A DNA stretch of 64,000 bases from Vombatus ursinus. Lineage: Eukaryota; Chordata; Mammalia; Diprotodontia; Vombatidae. Where the stretch lies: the NCBI RefSeq assembly GCF_900497805.2, contig NW_020949602.1, forward strand, positions 7,063,380 to 7,127,379, given 5' to 3'. Under the pieces are notes generated by a model that saw only the letters and a program-made list of their open reading frames with translations, was not told the origin of the DNA and made no database searches. Of this stretch, positions 23,816 to 36,089 are shown piece by piece (the first letter of the stretch is position 1; each line of letters begins with the position of its first letter). A program made the translations under genes and the position numbers.

Positions 23816-24147
23816 GTATATAATAACCCACCATCTTTATCACACTCCCTGATCATGGGTATTACCCAAGGCTTCCCTCTCTACACTTTCTCTATGCAAA
23901 TGCATCAACTCCCATCAGGTTAGTTATCCTATCTGTACAGATGACTCATTAGAAGTCTATCTATCTGCAGGAACCAGAGTCTCCCATGAGCTTTAATCCT
24001 AGATCACTAATCTTCTATTGAACATCTCCAACTGGATGTTTTGCATACAACTCAAACTCAATATTTCAGAAATAAAACTCATTATATTCTTCTTCCATCT
24101 GTGCCCCATTCTCAACTTTCCTTTTGTGGCCAAAGGTATCACCATCC

Positions 24148-25350
24148 TGTAGTGAATGAAAATTCTGAGAGGCATAATTTCTGGCTAATGAATAATCAAT
24201 TTATTAATTATGGCTAAAGAGTAATTAATAGATTGAAATCAATGACTTTCTTTCATAAACTAAAGACGGAACTTGGAAGTCATTGGATGTTTAAAAACCT
24301 TGGAAGAGTGCGAGAGTGCATGTTCCCAACAGGTGGAGATCAACTCATATTGGTTAACAATTAATGGTAAAATTAATATTATAATGACAGATAGGCTTCT
24401 TCTAATGAGCAGCTGGGGGAAGTGACTTTGATTATGTCACACTTGGACAAAGAGACTCATCCCTACCCAGACCACCCCTGCCTCAGGCAATCTAGACAAA
24501 ATGATCTATTCTTCATCCCATATTACCTGATTAGAATAATGGTGGAATTATGATAAGTTTCCATCTAGATAAGATGGTCTTTACCTTTTAATCACAACTA
24601 AGCTTTCCCAGTTGAGTGGCTGGGTCATGCCCAAGATTGAACCCAAGCTCATCATCAGCTCTTTCCTTCAGAGGCTGCTGTTACTGAGTAACTAAATGAG
24701 GAAATAGAAAGGGGGGAACCCTGCATCCCCAATATTAGTAATTTTTTAAATGATTATTTCTCTCATTCCCCCTTTGATTTTACTGTGAGGCACAGTATCT
24801 TCAATGAATCACTAAATGATATGACAAACACTTCATTCAAGGGTTTGTTTGTTTTTAACTTGTGGGGCTTATAAGGGGAAACAATGTGTGGAGAAAGGGG
24901 AGAGGGATTGACAGACACATTGACATGACCCATTGGGTCAGTCCCCTTTGGTAAGCAGGCCTTAGAGATAAAAGGGACATAGGGGAAAAATAAACAGTAA
25001 AAGAAAAATAATATTATCCATTGTATAGGCTTATCACATCTTAAGGCTCAGACATCTCATCTCATACAGCTATCTAATTTTCTGGAAATATTTCTGATGC
25101 AGCTCGTTGGTTTGTGTGGGGTCTCAGAGCAGTTTCCAGTGGACTGGCTTCTCTGGTTCAAGTCACTTGTAGAGATCCCCTTCTCTCCTGAAAATCTCTT
25201 TAAAAAATGGTCTTAACACAATTCAAAATTTACTATGCCAATAAGCAGGTCATATAGTGAAAATTAGCTGAAACTCAATGTCCCTACTAGCAAGAATGTC
25301 AAATTTGGGAATCTTTTAGACCTGAGAATTTACATTTTTAAGTTAGTGAA
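24148..25350 (-). mobile_element. Endogenous retrovirus fossil: LTR plus 3' internal piece
   Basis: Read on the minus strand, an LTR of about 618 bp spans 24,765 to 24,148, begins TGAGAG and ends CACTACA. It is preceded by a purine tract, AAAGGGGGAA, abutting the TG. That tract resembles class I (gammaretrovirus-like) elements, though the class is inferred. About 0.6 kb of internal 3' sequence lies to the right, up to the next L1; no second LTR is seen. It is a broken, incomplete fossil, with no gene of its own recognisable. It is absent from copy B, so it is probably younger than the duplication. Confidence 0.6.
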
Positions 25351-25429
25351 TTTTTGTGTTGATATATTCAAGAAACAAATATAAATTGAAAAAATTGGAA
25401 AATTCTGAACCCAATTTTGTTTTTCTTTT

Positions 25430-26280
25430 ATTTTTTTTTGAGTTTCAAAGTTTCTTTTTTATTAATTTATTTTTGGTTTGCACCATTCATTTCCACAAGA
25501 TTTTGAGTTCCAAATTTCTTCCCTATCTCACCTCTCCCCCCACCCCAAGATGGCATATGGCATGCATTCTGAATACCCCTTCCCCTAATCTGCCTCCCCT
25601 TCTTATATCCCCCTCCCCTTCTATTTTCCTGTAGGGCAAGATAGATTTCTATACCCCATTGCCCCATTGCCTGTATATCTTATTTCCCAGTTGCATGTGA
25701 AAACAATTTTTAACATTTGTTTTTAAAACTTTGGGTTCCAAATTTCCTCCCTTCCTCCCTCTCCACCAACTCTCATTGTGAATGCAAGCAACTCAATAGA
25801 GGTTATACATGTGTAGTCAGGCAAAACACTTCCATTGTAGTCATGTTGTGAAAAACTAAGTATATTTCCCTTCATCCTATTCTGACTTCTGTTTATTCTA
25901 TTCTCTCTACCTTGTCCCTCTTCATAAGTGTTTGCTTCTGATTACCCCCTACCCCAATCTGCCCTCCCTTCTATCATTCTCCCCTCTCTTATTCCCTTCC
26001 CCCTATTTACCTGTAGGATAAGATAGATTTCCATACCCAATTGAGTGCTTATGGTATTCCCTCTTTAAGCCATATCTGATGAGAATAAGATTCACTCATT
26101 CCCTCTTACTTTCCCCTACTTCCCCTCCACTATAAAAGTCTTTTCTTGTCTGTTTTATGTAAGATAATTTACCCCATTCTACCTTTCCTTTTCTCCTTCT
26201 CCCAATATAATCCTCTCTCACCCCTCAATTTTATTCTCCAAATATCACCCCTTCATCTTCAACTCACCTTGTGCCCTCTG

Positions 26281-26327
<47 letters not shown>

Positions 26328-26337
26328 NNNNNNNNNN

Positions 26338-26398
<61 letters not shown>

Positions 26399-27540
26399 TT
26401 ATCTATCTATACATATATTTTTTTTCCCTCCAACTACCCTAATACTGACAAAGGTCTCATGAGTTACAAGTATCATCTTTCCATGCAGGAATGTAAACAA
26501 TTCAACCTTAATAAGTCCTTTATGATTTCTCTTTTCTGTTTATATCTTCATGCTTCTCTTGAGTCTTGTATTTGAAAGTTGAATTTTCTACTCAGTTCTA
26601 GTCTTTTCATCAAGAATGCTTGAAAGTCCTCTATTTCACTGAATATCCATTTTTCCCCCTGAAAGATTATACTCAATTTTGCTGGGTAGGTGATTCTTGG
26701 CTCTAATTCTATCTCGTTTGACTTCCAGAATATCATATTCCAAGCCTTCTGGTCCCTTAATGTAGAAGCTGCTAAATTTTATGTTATCTTAATTGTGTTT
26801 CTATAGCACTTGAATTGTTTCTTTCTGGCTGCTTGCAATATTTTCTCCTTGACTAGGGAACTCTGTAATTTGGCTTCAATATTCCAAAGAGTTTTCCTTT
26901 AGGGATCTCTTTCAGGAGATGATTGGTGGATTCTTTTGATTTCTATTTTACCCTCTGGTTCTAGAATATCTGGGCAGTTTTCCTTGATCATTTCTTGAAA
27001 GATGATGTCTAGGCTCTTTTTTTGATCATGGCTTTCAGACAGTCTGATAATTTTTAAATTATCTCTCCTGAATCTATTTTGTAGGTCAGTTGTTTTCCAA
27101 TGAGATATTTCACATTATCTTCTATTTTTTTTAATTCTTTTTGTTTGTTTTACAATGTCTTGATTTCTCATAAAGTCACCAACTTCCATTTGCTCCATCC
27201 TAATTTTTAAGGAAGTATTTCCTTCAGTAGCTTTTGGACTTCCTTTTTGATTTGGCTAATTCTGATTTTTAAGCCATTCTTCTCCTCATTTGTTTTTTGG
27301 ACCTCTTTTGCCATTTGAGTTAGGCTATTTTTTAAGGTGTTATTTTCTTCAGTATTTTTTTGGTTATCTTTTAGCAAGCTATTGATTAGTTTTTCATGGT
27401 TTTCTTGCATCACTCTCATTTCTCTTCCAAGCTTTTCCTCTAATTCTCTTATTTGCTTCTCAAAATCTTTTTTGAGTTCTTCCACGGCCTGGGACCAATT
27501 CATATTTTTCTTGGAGTCTTTGGATGTAGGAGCTTTGACA
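25430..27540 (-). mobile_element. Half-L1 (HAL1-like) element, 5'-truncated
   Basis: From right to left: ORF1 coding for MNWSQAVEELKKDFEKQIRE and a coiled coil (27,503 to 27,207), then GEKWIFSEIEDFQAFLMKRL (near 26,660), a pyrimidine-rich spacer, and a 3' end with a T-rich edge near 25,430. Endonuclease and reverse transcriptase are absent. The spacer hosts a (TATC)n array with an assembly gap. Confidence 0.75.
26279..26413. repeat. (TCTA)n microsatellite with assembly gap
   Basis: A tetranucleotide array is broken by ten N at 26,328-26,337. The true length is unknown. Open frames reading SIYL repeats are artefacts. Confidence 0.95.
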
Positions 27541-30500
27541 GATATAGGTTATACATGTGCAATTATATAAAACATTTCCGTATTAGTCATTTTGTACAAG
27601 AAAACAAATTTAAAAAAGAATAAAAAAGTTAAAAAAAAAGTGTAAAATAGCCTGCTTCAGTCTGTATTTAGACAATATCGGTTCTTTTTCTGGAGATAGG
27701 TAATATGGTTCATCATTAGTCCTATGATATCATCTTGGATCATTGTATTGGTAATAATAGCTACACCATTCACAGTTCTTCATCATACAATATTGCTGTT
27801 ACTGCGTACAATATGCTCTTGGTTCTGCTCACTACACTTTGCATAAATTCATGTAAGGTTTTCCCAGTTTTTTTTTTCTGAAACCATCCTATTTGCCATT
27901 TCTTATAGCACAATAATATTCAATCACAATCATATACCACAGTTTGTTTAGCCATTCTTTAATTGATAGGCATCACTTCCATTTCCAATTCTCAGATACA
28001 ACAAAGATAGCTACTATAAATATTTTTTTTCTACAAATAGTTCCTCCCTCCCTCCCTCCATTTTTAATGTCTTTGGGATACAGACCTAGCAGTGGTACTT
28101 TTTTATCAAAGGGTGTGATCCAAATTGCCCTCCAGAATGGTTGGATAAGTTCACAACTCCACCAATAATGCATTAGTGTCCAATTTTTTCCACTTCCTCT
28201 CCATCATCCATTATTTTCCCTTTCTTTCATATTAACCAATCTGATAGGTGTGAGGTGGTACTTCAGAGTTGTTTCAATTTGAATTTCTCTAATCAATAGT
28301 GATTTAGAGCATTTTTATATAACTAGAGATAGCTTTGATTTGTTTGTCTGAAAACTGCCTGTATATATCCTTTGACCATTCATCAATTGGTGAATGACTT
28401 GTATTTTTATAAATTAGACTTAGTTCTCTACACATTTGGAAATGAGGCCTTTAACAGAAATATTTGTTGTAAATTCCCCATAGTTTTCTGCTTCCCTCTA
28501 AATTTTGGTTGTATTGGTTTTGTTTGTGCAAAAAACTTTTTTAATTTTATACAATCAAAATTGTCTATTTTACATTTTGTAATGCTCTCTATGTTTTCTT
28601 TGGTCCTAAATTCTTCCCTTATCCATAGATCAAACAATTAAATTATTACATGCTCAGCTATTTTGCTTATGATATTAGTATTTATGTCTAAATCATGCAC
28701 ACATTTTATATTTTTGTTAATATTCATCCACTTCTTTTGGATTGTCAAATTTGTTGGCATATAATTGGGTAAAATAACCCCCAATAATTGTCTAGTTTCA
28801 TCTTCATTGGTAGTGATTCAGCTCTATCATTTTTGAAACTAGAAATTTGGTTTTCTTCTTTTCTTTTTTTAAAATCAAATTAATGGTTTTTCTATTTTAT
28901 TATTTTTTTAATAAAACTAGTTTTTAGTTTTATTTATTAATTCAATGGTTTTCTTACTTTCAATTTCATTAATCTCTCCTTTGATTTTTAGGATTTCCAA
29001 TTTGTTATTTAATTGAGGATTTTTTAATTGTTCTTTTTTTAAGTTTTCTTTTAGCTGCATACCAAAGTCATAGATCTTATCTTTATTGTATTGCTGTAAG
29101 TAATTAGAGATATAAAATTTCCTCTAACTAATGTTTTGGTTAAATCCCATAAATTTTGGTGTATTGTTTCATTGTTGTCATTTTTTTAAGAAATTATTTA
29201 TTGTTTCTATAATTTGTTCATTGACCCACTTATGTTTTAATATGAGATTATTTAGTTTCCAATAAATTTTAACCTATCTTTTCATTGCCCATTATCGAAT
29301 GCAATTTTTATTTCATGATGATCTGAAAATGATGAATTTACTATTTCTGCTTTCCTGTACTTATTTGTAAGGTTTTTACAACCTGATGTATTGTCAATTT
29401 TTGTTTAGAGGCCATGTGATGCTAAGAAAAAAGATATATTCCTTTCTATTACCATTCACTCTTCTCCAGAGAGTTATTATATCTCACTCTTTTCGAATTG
29501 TATTCACCTCCTTAACTTCTTTCTTGTTAATTTTTTGGTTCAGTTTTATCTAGTTCTGAGAGAGGAAAGTTCAAGTCCCCCACTAGTATAGTTTTATTGT
29601 TTATTTCCACCTCTAACTTATTCAACCTCTTCTTCAAAAAGTTAGTTGCTATACCTTTTGGTGCACATATGTTTAGTATTGATATTTCTTCATTTTCTAT
29701 GGTATCTTTCAGCAAGATACAGTTTCCTACCTTATTTCTTTTAATTAGATCTATTTTCTGTTTTTGCTTTCTCTGGGATCATGATTGCTTCTCTTGCTTT
29801 TTTGCCTTTAGCTGAAACATAAATGGATTCTGCTGTAGCCTTTTACCTTTACTGTGTATGTGTCCCTCTGCTTCAAATATGTTTCTTGTAAACAATATAT
29901 TGTAGGATTCTGGTTTTTAATTCATTCTGCTATTTACTTCCATTTTATGAGTGAGTTCATCCCATTCACATTTATAGTTATGACAACAAATTGTGTATTT
30001 CCCTCCATGCTATTTTCCCCTTGTTTATCCCTCTCTCTTAATCCCACCTTGTTCCTGCTCACAAATGGTTTACTTCTGATCTCCTCCATTGATCTCTCCT
30101 CCCTTCTATCAGTCACTCCCCTTCTATTATCCTCATCTTTTTTTTTTAATTTTTTTATAAGGTAAGATAGATTTTTTGTGTCTGAGTGTGTATGTTACTG
30201 CCTCTTTGAGTCAGTTGTGATGAGAGTAAGGTTTAAACTTTTTAAACACCATTCCCTCAGGTTGTCCTCCATTACATTAAGTTTCTCAAGACTCTTTTAT
30301 GTGAAACAAATTTACCCTGTTTTATCTCCCCCCCTCCTTTTCCCAGTGCAATCTTCTTTCTCATCTGTTTGTTTTCTTTGGGTATCATCCCATCAAAGTC
30401 ACCTTATATTTATGCTTTCTGTCTACATATCCTTTTTCTAACTGCCATTATAGTACTAAAGTTCTTAAGAGTTGCAAATATTATGTTGCCTTGTAGATAT

Positions 30501-30955
30501 ATAAACAGTTTAACCTTATTGAATCTTATATTATAGCTTTCTGAGATGAAATTTTTTTATTCAGCTCTGGTCTTTTACTTAGAAATGTTTGAAAGTCCTT
30601 TATTTAAATAATTGTCCATCCCTGCCCCCCCCCCCCAAGTATTATATTCAGTTTTGCTGAGTAGGTGATTCTTGATTGTAATCCTAACTACTTTGCCTTC
30701 TGATATATCATATTCTAAGCCCTCCAGTACTTTAATTTGGAAGCTGCCAAATCCCGTGTAATCCTGACTGTAGCTCCATGGTATTCTGAGTGTTTCTTTT
30801 TGGCTGATTAAAGTACTTTCTCTTTGATCTCTGGAATTTGGTTATGATGTTCCTGGGACTTTTCATTTTGGGATCTCTTTCAGATAGTGATTGAAGAATT
30901 CTTTCAATTTCTATTTTGCCCTCTGGTTATAGTACACCAGGGCAGTTTTCTTTGA
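27541..30955 (-). mobile_element. L1 LINE, antisense, nearly complete ORF2
   Basis: From right to left: the end of ORF1 (about 30,955-30,500), a spacer, the ORF2 endonuclease start FVVITINVNGMNSLIKWK (30,000-29,940), TILVGDLNFPLSELDKT (near 29,580), the reverse transcriptase region, then the C-terminal and 3' part to 27,541. Many stops are present. Its last few hundred 3' bases are missing where it meets the half-L1 at 27,540. Confidence 0.8.
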
Positions 30956-30964
30956 TAATTTCAT

Positions 30965-31670
30965 TTTTATCTTTGCTTTTATTTATTTTTTATTTGCTTA
31001 ATAGTATTTTTTCAATTACATGTAAAGATAGTTTTCAACATTCACTTTAATAAGATTTTGAGTGTCAAATTTTTTTCTTCCCCTCTCCTTTTCCACCCCT
31101 TCCCCAAGATGGCAAGCAGTCTGATACAGATTATACATGTACAATCATATTAAACATATTTCCACATTAGTCATGTTGTGAAATAAGAATCAGAACAGAA
31201 GTGAACAACCATGAGAAAGAAAAAAAGTGAAAATAGTATGCTTTGATCTGCATTAAAACTCTATAGTTCTTTCTCTGTATGTGAATAGCATTCTCCATCA
31301 TGAGTCTTTTGGAATTGTCTTGGATCCTTGCATTGCTGAGAAGAGCTCAGTCTATCATAGTAGATCATCACACAATGTTGCTGTCACTAAATAGCCTTGT
31401 TCTGCTGGTTCTGCTCACTTCACTCAGCATCAGTTTATGTAAGTCTTTCCACATTTTTCTAAAATCTGTCTGATCATAATTTCTTATAGCACAATAGTAT
31501 TCCTTTACATTAATACACCACAACTGGTTCAGCATTCCCTAATTGATGGGCATCTCCTCAATTTCCAGTTCTTTGCTACTATAAAAATGGCAATTATAAA
31601 TATTTTTGCTGTGTGTAATTATAAATATTTTGCTATAAATATTTTTGTACGTGTGGGTCATTTTCCCATT
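30965..31670 (-). mobile_element. L1 LINE 3' end fragment
   Basis: The complement of marsupial L1 3' sequence: a T-rich edge, 'caattacatgtaaagatagt', 'ttgctgtcactaaatagcct', 'ttctgctcacttcactcagc' and 'atttcttatagcacaatagt'. It is 5'-truncated and sits against the ORF1 end of the neighbouring L1. Confidence 0.8.
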
Positions 31671-32344
31671 TTTATGGTCACTTTGTTTGCCAGTGAATAA
31701 CACAGTACCTGGCACATAGCAGGTACTAAATAAATGCTTGTTGGCATGATGATTATACCTAGAACTTAGCACAGTAGTAGGTGATAAGGCACATAGTAGG
31801 TGTTTAACAAGTGCTTGACTTGTTGAGGAAAGGAATAATGCTGAAAGTAAATGAACCTGTGATAGCTTGACCATCAACTACCTCTGTGTTGGGCAATTCC
31901 TTTTGTACCAAGGGAGGAGGTTACCACTCACTATCAACTTTCATATTAAATAATATTAAAACTTATTTTTTCTTAAATTTAAATAGAGATATTTGGTGAT
32001 TCTAATATCTTCTTCCCATGTCCCAAATGATCATCTAGGGAAGCCGTTGGGAGGCATGGACTTCACTGTGTAGACTATTGTCTAGGGATTGAGACAAGCA
32101 ACACCATGAACTGTTTTCCATTTCTGATTCTAATGTTCTATCACTACCAGCTCTCACAGTGCCTGGCACATAGTAGATACTTAATCAATGTTTGTAGAAT
32201 TGAACTCATTTCACTAAACTGAACTGAAGTGAATTGAAAAGATATTCAGAGAAATATGAAGTCTCTTTGAGCTTGGATTGTTGGTTCTACCTCTAAAGAC
32301 TGACAGAGATTGTTATCACCATCTATTTTCCTAAGAAAATTTTT
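31671..32344. other. Gene-free stretch downstream of CYP2J-like copy B
   Basis: It contains two short 'cctggcacatagtagg' type repeat ends near 31,705-31,740 and 32,160-32,200. Nothing else was recognised. Confidence 0.55.
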
Positions 32345-32355
32345 TTTATTTTATT
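32345..32355 (-). promoter_or_regulatory. Candidate polyadenylation signal of CYP2J-like copy B
   Basis: On the minus strand two overlapping AATAAA hexamers lie about 214 bp past the stop codon in exon 9. Position fits a 3' UTR of about 230 nt, but AT-rich sequence makes chance occurrence possible. Confidence 0.4.
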
Positions 32356-32568
32356 TTCAGCCTGTAATTTAGTAAACTCCTTTTCATTCCCCCATCTGTA
32401 AACTGGGCTACAACTACCCCCCACCCTTTATCTCCCTCTCTTCTTCTCCCCTCTTTGATTTCTCTCCCTTTCCCCACCCAAGTTCCAAAGGGAAGGACGG
32501 GTGACCTTGGAGCATGAGGATGGTTCCAGGTCCTTCCTTGGAAGTCCACCCTATGTGCCTAGCTTGGC

Positions 32569-32750
32569 CTACATGTGTCGAGGAAAGGCACAGATTTGGT
32601 AGGAGGCAGGAGAGACAGTTAAGCCAGATCGGGAGTCCAAGCTCAGCTTGGTGTTAGGAGGAGCCTGGAACGTGAATTTCTGGAGCAGGCAAGTGAAGAA
32701 AAGGAAAAGCTCAGCCCGAGCCAGCTGTTCTCCCAGGCAGACCCTCTTTC
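32569..32750 (-). pseudogene. CYP2J-like exon 9 (copy B), itself undamaged
   Basis: The exon gives [20 protein letters not shown], then [20 protein letters not shown] and a C-terminus ending [10 protein letters not shown] before TAG. Together with FSI at the end of exon 8 it completes the heme loop FSIGKRVCLG, which fits FxxGxRxCxG including the cysteine ligand. The 182-bp coding length equals the usual CYP2 exon 9, and the acceptor is TTTCAG. There is no stop or shift. It is listed as pseudogene only because the locus upstream is broken. Confidence 0.88.
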
Positions 32751-32849
32751 CTGAAAGGCAAGGAGATAAGAAAGGAGCAAATCCACTAATGCTTGGCACA
32801 GGCAGCAGATCAGGCTATGAATCCTAGCACTGGACTGGACATTAAGGCT

Positions 32850-33180
32850 ATCTAGTGACTTGTCCACAGTCACAATGTTAATAACAGTCAGAGATGGCAT
32901 TTGAACCCAAGTCTTCCTGGCTCCATGCCAGGCACCATTTGTATGATGCCATGCTGCTATTGACCTCAGAGACTTAGTATAGTTGAAATACTGCATCTAT
33001 AAACAGATGACCTGGGTTTAGAAACCACTTTGGATGCTTCTCACACAGGTGGCTTTGGACAAGTCACTTAACCTGAGTGGGTCCAAATTTCCTCACCTGT
33101 GAAATGATGGAGTTGGATGGTGTGGCCCCCAAGGGCCCTTCTGGATCTAGATCTAAGATACTGCTTCTGTGTAGCCTTAG
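32850..33180. repeat. Two old SINE pieces in intron 8 of copy B
   Basis: The first is antisense, about 32,850-32,960 ('gtgacttgtccacagtcaca', 'ttgaacccaagtcttcctgg'). The second is sense, about 33,000-33,180 ('tcacttaacctgagtgggtc'). Confidence 0.55.
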
Positions 33181-33531
33181 TAAAAACAGATTCCTTCTCT
33201 GAATTTAAACCAGGTGGGTTCAGTGAAGAGAGAGTTGGAACTGGAGTCAAGAAAACTTCAGTTCAAGTCCTACCCCTTTACCTGCTAATTAGAAAACACA
33301 ACTTCCTTCAAGGCTCAGCTCAGAGGCTGCCACCAGTTGTAAGGGCACCTGGTGCTGAAATTACTTTGTATTTACTTAGGGTCAGAATATCACAGATTTG
33401 AGGGTGGAAGAGACTTTCCAGGCCACCTACTCCAACCCCTCACTTATTAGAGATGAGAAAATGGGCCCTGAGAATATCTGAGTCATGGCAAATAATACAC
33501 TTAAGAAGAAGCACAATTAAAACTCAGATCC

Positions 33532-33670
33532 GGGCAGCTAGGTGGTGCAGTGGATAGAGCACCGGCCCTGAAGTCAGGAGGACCTGAGTTCAAATCCAGC
33601 CTCAGACCAAACACTTGACACTTTCTAGCTGTGTGACCCTGGGCAAGTCACTTAGCCACAATTGCCTAAG
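33532..33670 (+). mobile_element. Well-preserved tRNA-derived SINE
   Basis: It runs from gggcagctaggtggtgcagt through 'cctgaagtcaggaggacctg' and 'gtgtgaccctgggcaagtca' to 'attgcctaag'. It is one of the cleanest SINE copies in the window and therefore likely young. It lies in intron 8 of copy B. Confidence 0.85.
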
Positions 33671-34144
33671 GGTGTGGGGGAGACCCAGATCCCCTGGCTA
33701 TGGATTCCTGGGATTTTTGGGTCATGGCTTCAGAGCTAAAAGGAACTTTATTGGTCATTTAGTCCAATCCCTTCATTTTATAGATGAGGAAACTGAGGCC
33801 CAGGAAGTTTGAGTAAGGTCTCCCAAGGATACCCAGAGGAGAGAGTACCAGAGCTTATGGGCAGTGGCTATGCCTGGGGGAATTCTGGGGTCCTAGCAAA
33901 GGGTCATAAAACCATCAGGCAAAACCAGACCTGAGGATGAAACTTTCCTTACTTCAACCACATTGCTGTTCTCTAAAGAATGCAAACAACCCTCCCTATT
34001 TCCATAGATAGCCCAGGGTCAGATATCTTCCATGTCCCTTGCAGACTAGCTTATAGGTATTATTTTCACATGGTTATAGGTAATCTTGGGGTGAATAAAA
34101 TACAAATGCACTTGAGATATTTGCTGAGTCCATCACACTTTGGC

Positions 34145-34345
34145 ATCTAGGAGGCATAGTGGACAGAGTGCGGTGACCTGGGAGTAGTTTCATCTCAGAC
34201 ACTTCAAAACTGTGTCTGTGGGCAGATCACTTAACCTCCCTGAAGTTTAGTTTCTTCATCTGTAAAATGGGCAGCTGTAGTACCTAGCTCATGGGATGGC
34301 TGTGAAACTCCAAAGGGTTGCTATTTGTCCTGTAGATTTTAAAAA
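34145..34345 (+). mobile_element. Decayed tRNA-derived SINE
   Basis: The core 'ggcagatcacttaacctccc' and linker 'ttcatctgtaaaatgggcag' are readable. Confidence 0.65.
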
Positions 34346-34528
34346 GCTATGTAAAGGTCTGGTATTTTTAATTTTGTTGTGATGTATTTTCCCAATCAAT
34401 GACTGTTATTAGTATGTGCACCATCATATGATTGTGGGTTTCAGGAAGTAGAGTCTGCTAAGTTTCTTAAGGCTAAAAAGGTTGGTACCTCATGGCCTAG
34501 GGGTCCCTTGCTACTGAGTGTGGCTCAC

Positions 34529-34667
34529 CTATTGAGAAAGGCAGAAAGGACTCTCTCTTCTTAAATTGACCATTCTCCAGAAAATGTTCCAGGTTGAAAG
34601 TTTCTGGGGTAGCCCATTCCTTGGGGTCCCTGTGCAAGGCAGTCAAGTTGGTTATCAGCATGGTCCC
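34529..34667 (-). pseudogene. CYP2J-like exon 8 (copy B), itself undamaged
   Basis: The exon codes for GTMLITNLTALHRDPKEWAT, then PETFNLEHFLENGQFKKRES and FLPFSIG, the meander region leading into the heme loop. Length is 139 bp, one codon below the 142 bp of many CYP2 genes. That agrees with the shorter ENGQFKK loop of CYP2J. The acceptor TTTCCAG and donor G|GTGAGC are intact, and the split glycine codon joins exon 9 in frame. Confidence 0.88.
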
Positions 34668-34833
34668 CTGGAAACAAGAGAAAAGAACTGAGTACAAGGA
34701 ACATGCCCATACTTTCATTTTAGAGAAGAGGGAATTGAGGACCAGGTTGGGTGGGGGGAGGAGCAAAGAACCAGCCGAGGAAATACAGCTTTTTAGTAGT
34801 CAATCCTGCTGTCGAACTCAAGACATCTTAGAG

Positions 34834-35040
34834 CAGGAGCTTCTAACATGTTTGGGGTCACAGATCCCTTTGGAAGGCTGGCAAAGCTTTTGGACCCCTT
34901 CTCAGAATCACATTTTAAAATGAATCAAATAAAACACATAAGATTACAAAGGAAACCAATTATATGGAAATGCAACCATCATGATCTAAACAAAACAAGA
35001 CAAAAAGTCGAGTTCATGGACCCCAAGTTAAGAACTCTGG
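34834..35040 (+). mobile_element. hAT-type MITE with imperfect 8-bp target repeat
   Basis: Ends read CAGGAGCTTCTAAC and GTTAAGAACTCTGG, imperfect inverted repeats. Flanks are tcttagag and ccttagag, 7 of 8 equal. The interior 'aacacataagattacaaagg' marks the family also seen at about 37,415, 45,985 and 62,195. Confidence 0.65.
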
Positions 35041-35476
35041 CCTTAGAGAATCATAAATTTAGGATTGGAAAGAATTGTAGAGGTCATGTGGTCCATTCCT
35101 CTCATTTTTACAGATGACTACACTAAGGCATGGAAAGGTAGACTTACTCAAGCGTCAGAAGGGGCAGATGAACCCACACTGCATAATTTTAAGCTGCCAC
35201 TTTTTGGCAAGATTGATGTCCAGTAGCACTGGGAGATTTGTCTTCCAATTGGCTTCTGCCCCATATGGGACCACATGCTACCTAATGCCTACTTGTGAAT
35301 TAGGTTGTAAACGATTAAGCTTCCCAGGTAGCAATGTGCCCTAAATTAGTAAATTACTTCAGATGTCCTCTAAGAAATGATGGTTAGAAATGTCAGATAC
35401 CTTGAAAGATCAATGGGAATGGAGATAAGTGAGCCCAATCAAAATCTTTGATATAGGTTGTTTAAAATATAAGCTT

Positions 35477-35632
35477 AGGGGCAGCTAGGTGGCACAGTAC
35501 ATAGAGCACTGGCCCTAAAGTCAGAAGGACCTGAGTTCAAATCCAGCCGCAGACACATAACACTCACTAGCCGTGTGACTCTGGGCAAGTCACTTTACCC
35601 CAACTGCCTCACTTAAAAAAAAAAAAAGAAAA
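35477..35632 (+). mobile_element. tRNA-derived SINE with A-rich tail
   Basis: It runs from ggggcagctaggtggcacag to a 13-A run. It lies in intron 7 of copy B. Confidence 0.8.
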
Positions 35633-35639
35633 CATAAAG

Positions 35640-35808
35640 TATAGACTTATAGATTTAGGGCTAGAAGCTTTTTCTCATTTTTATACATGAGGAAACTGAG
35701 CCTGACAGGTGAAGTGACTTGCCCAGGGTTACATAGGAAGCTTCTGAGACTGGATTTGAACCCAGGTCTTCCTGGGTCCAATTCCAGCTCTCTATCTACT
35801 GTGACTTG
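35640..35808 (-). mobile_element. tRNA-derived SINE, antisense
   Basis: Text: 'catgaggaaactgagcctga', 'gtgacttgcccagggttaca', 'atttgaacccaggtcttcct'. Confidence 0.7.
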
Positions 35809-36089
35809 TTGGGTTAGAAACTCCAGCTTCCTGGTGTCTAACTATAAAGACACACCTGGGTGTGTTTAGATACCCTAGTTTAGAAGGAGCTGTCCTCATG
35901 AGAGGAGCTCAGAAGGTTAGGTAAAGATGGGGTCAGAAAATAGGGCAGTGAAGTATGTGTGCCCAGGCCTTCTTGTATCCTGTTTGTATGAGTGAACAGG
36001 CATGACCCTGTCTCTGGGCCTGGAGATCCTAGAACAAATATGGTCTTCAGATTACATCTTGGGAGTAATCTCTGCTTCCCAGAAAGTAT

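Larger units (their letters stand above)
6540..24147. repeat. Segmental duplication, copy A
   Basis: This region aligns by eye, in the same orientation and order, with 42,486-55,440. Shared landmarks are the L1 3' tail, an L3/CR1 piece, CYP2J exons 2 and 1, hAT remnants, an AT-rich minisatellite, an L2 reverse-transcriptase fragment, several SINEs and an L2 3' region. Offsets run from about 32.0 to 32.3 kb in the left part and shrink to about 31.3 kb at the right end because of copy-specific insertions and deletions. The right limit coincides with the edge of a retroviral LTR at 24,148. The left limit is set by where copy B breaks off. Confidence 0.85.

Noticed and set aside
27207-27570. Coiled-coil frame MNWSQAVEELKKDFEKQIRE, considered as a host gene exon
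   Set aside because: It is the ORF1 coiled coil of a half-L1, and similar text recurs at 7,740-8,060.
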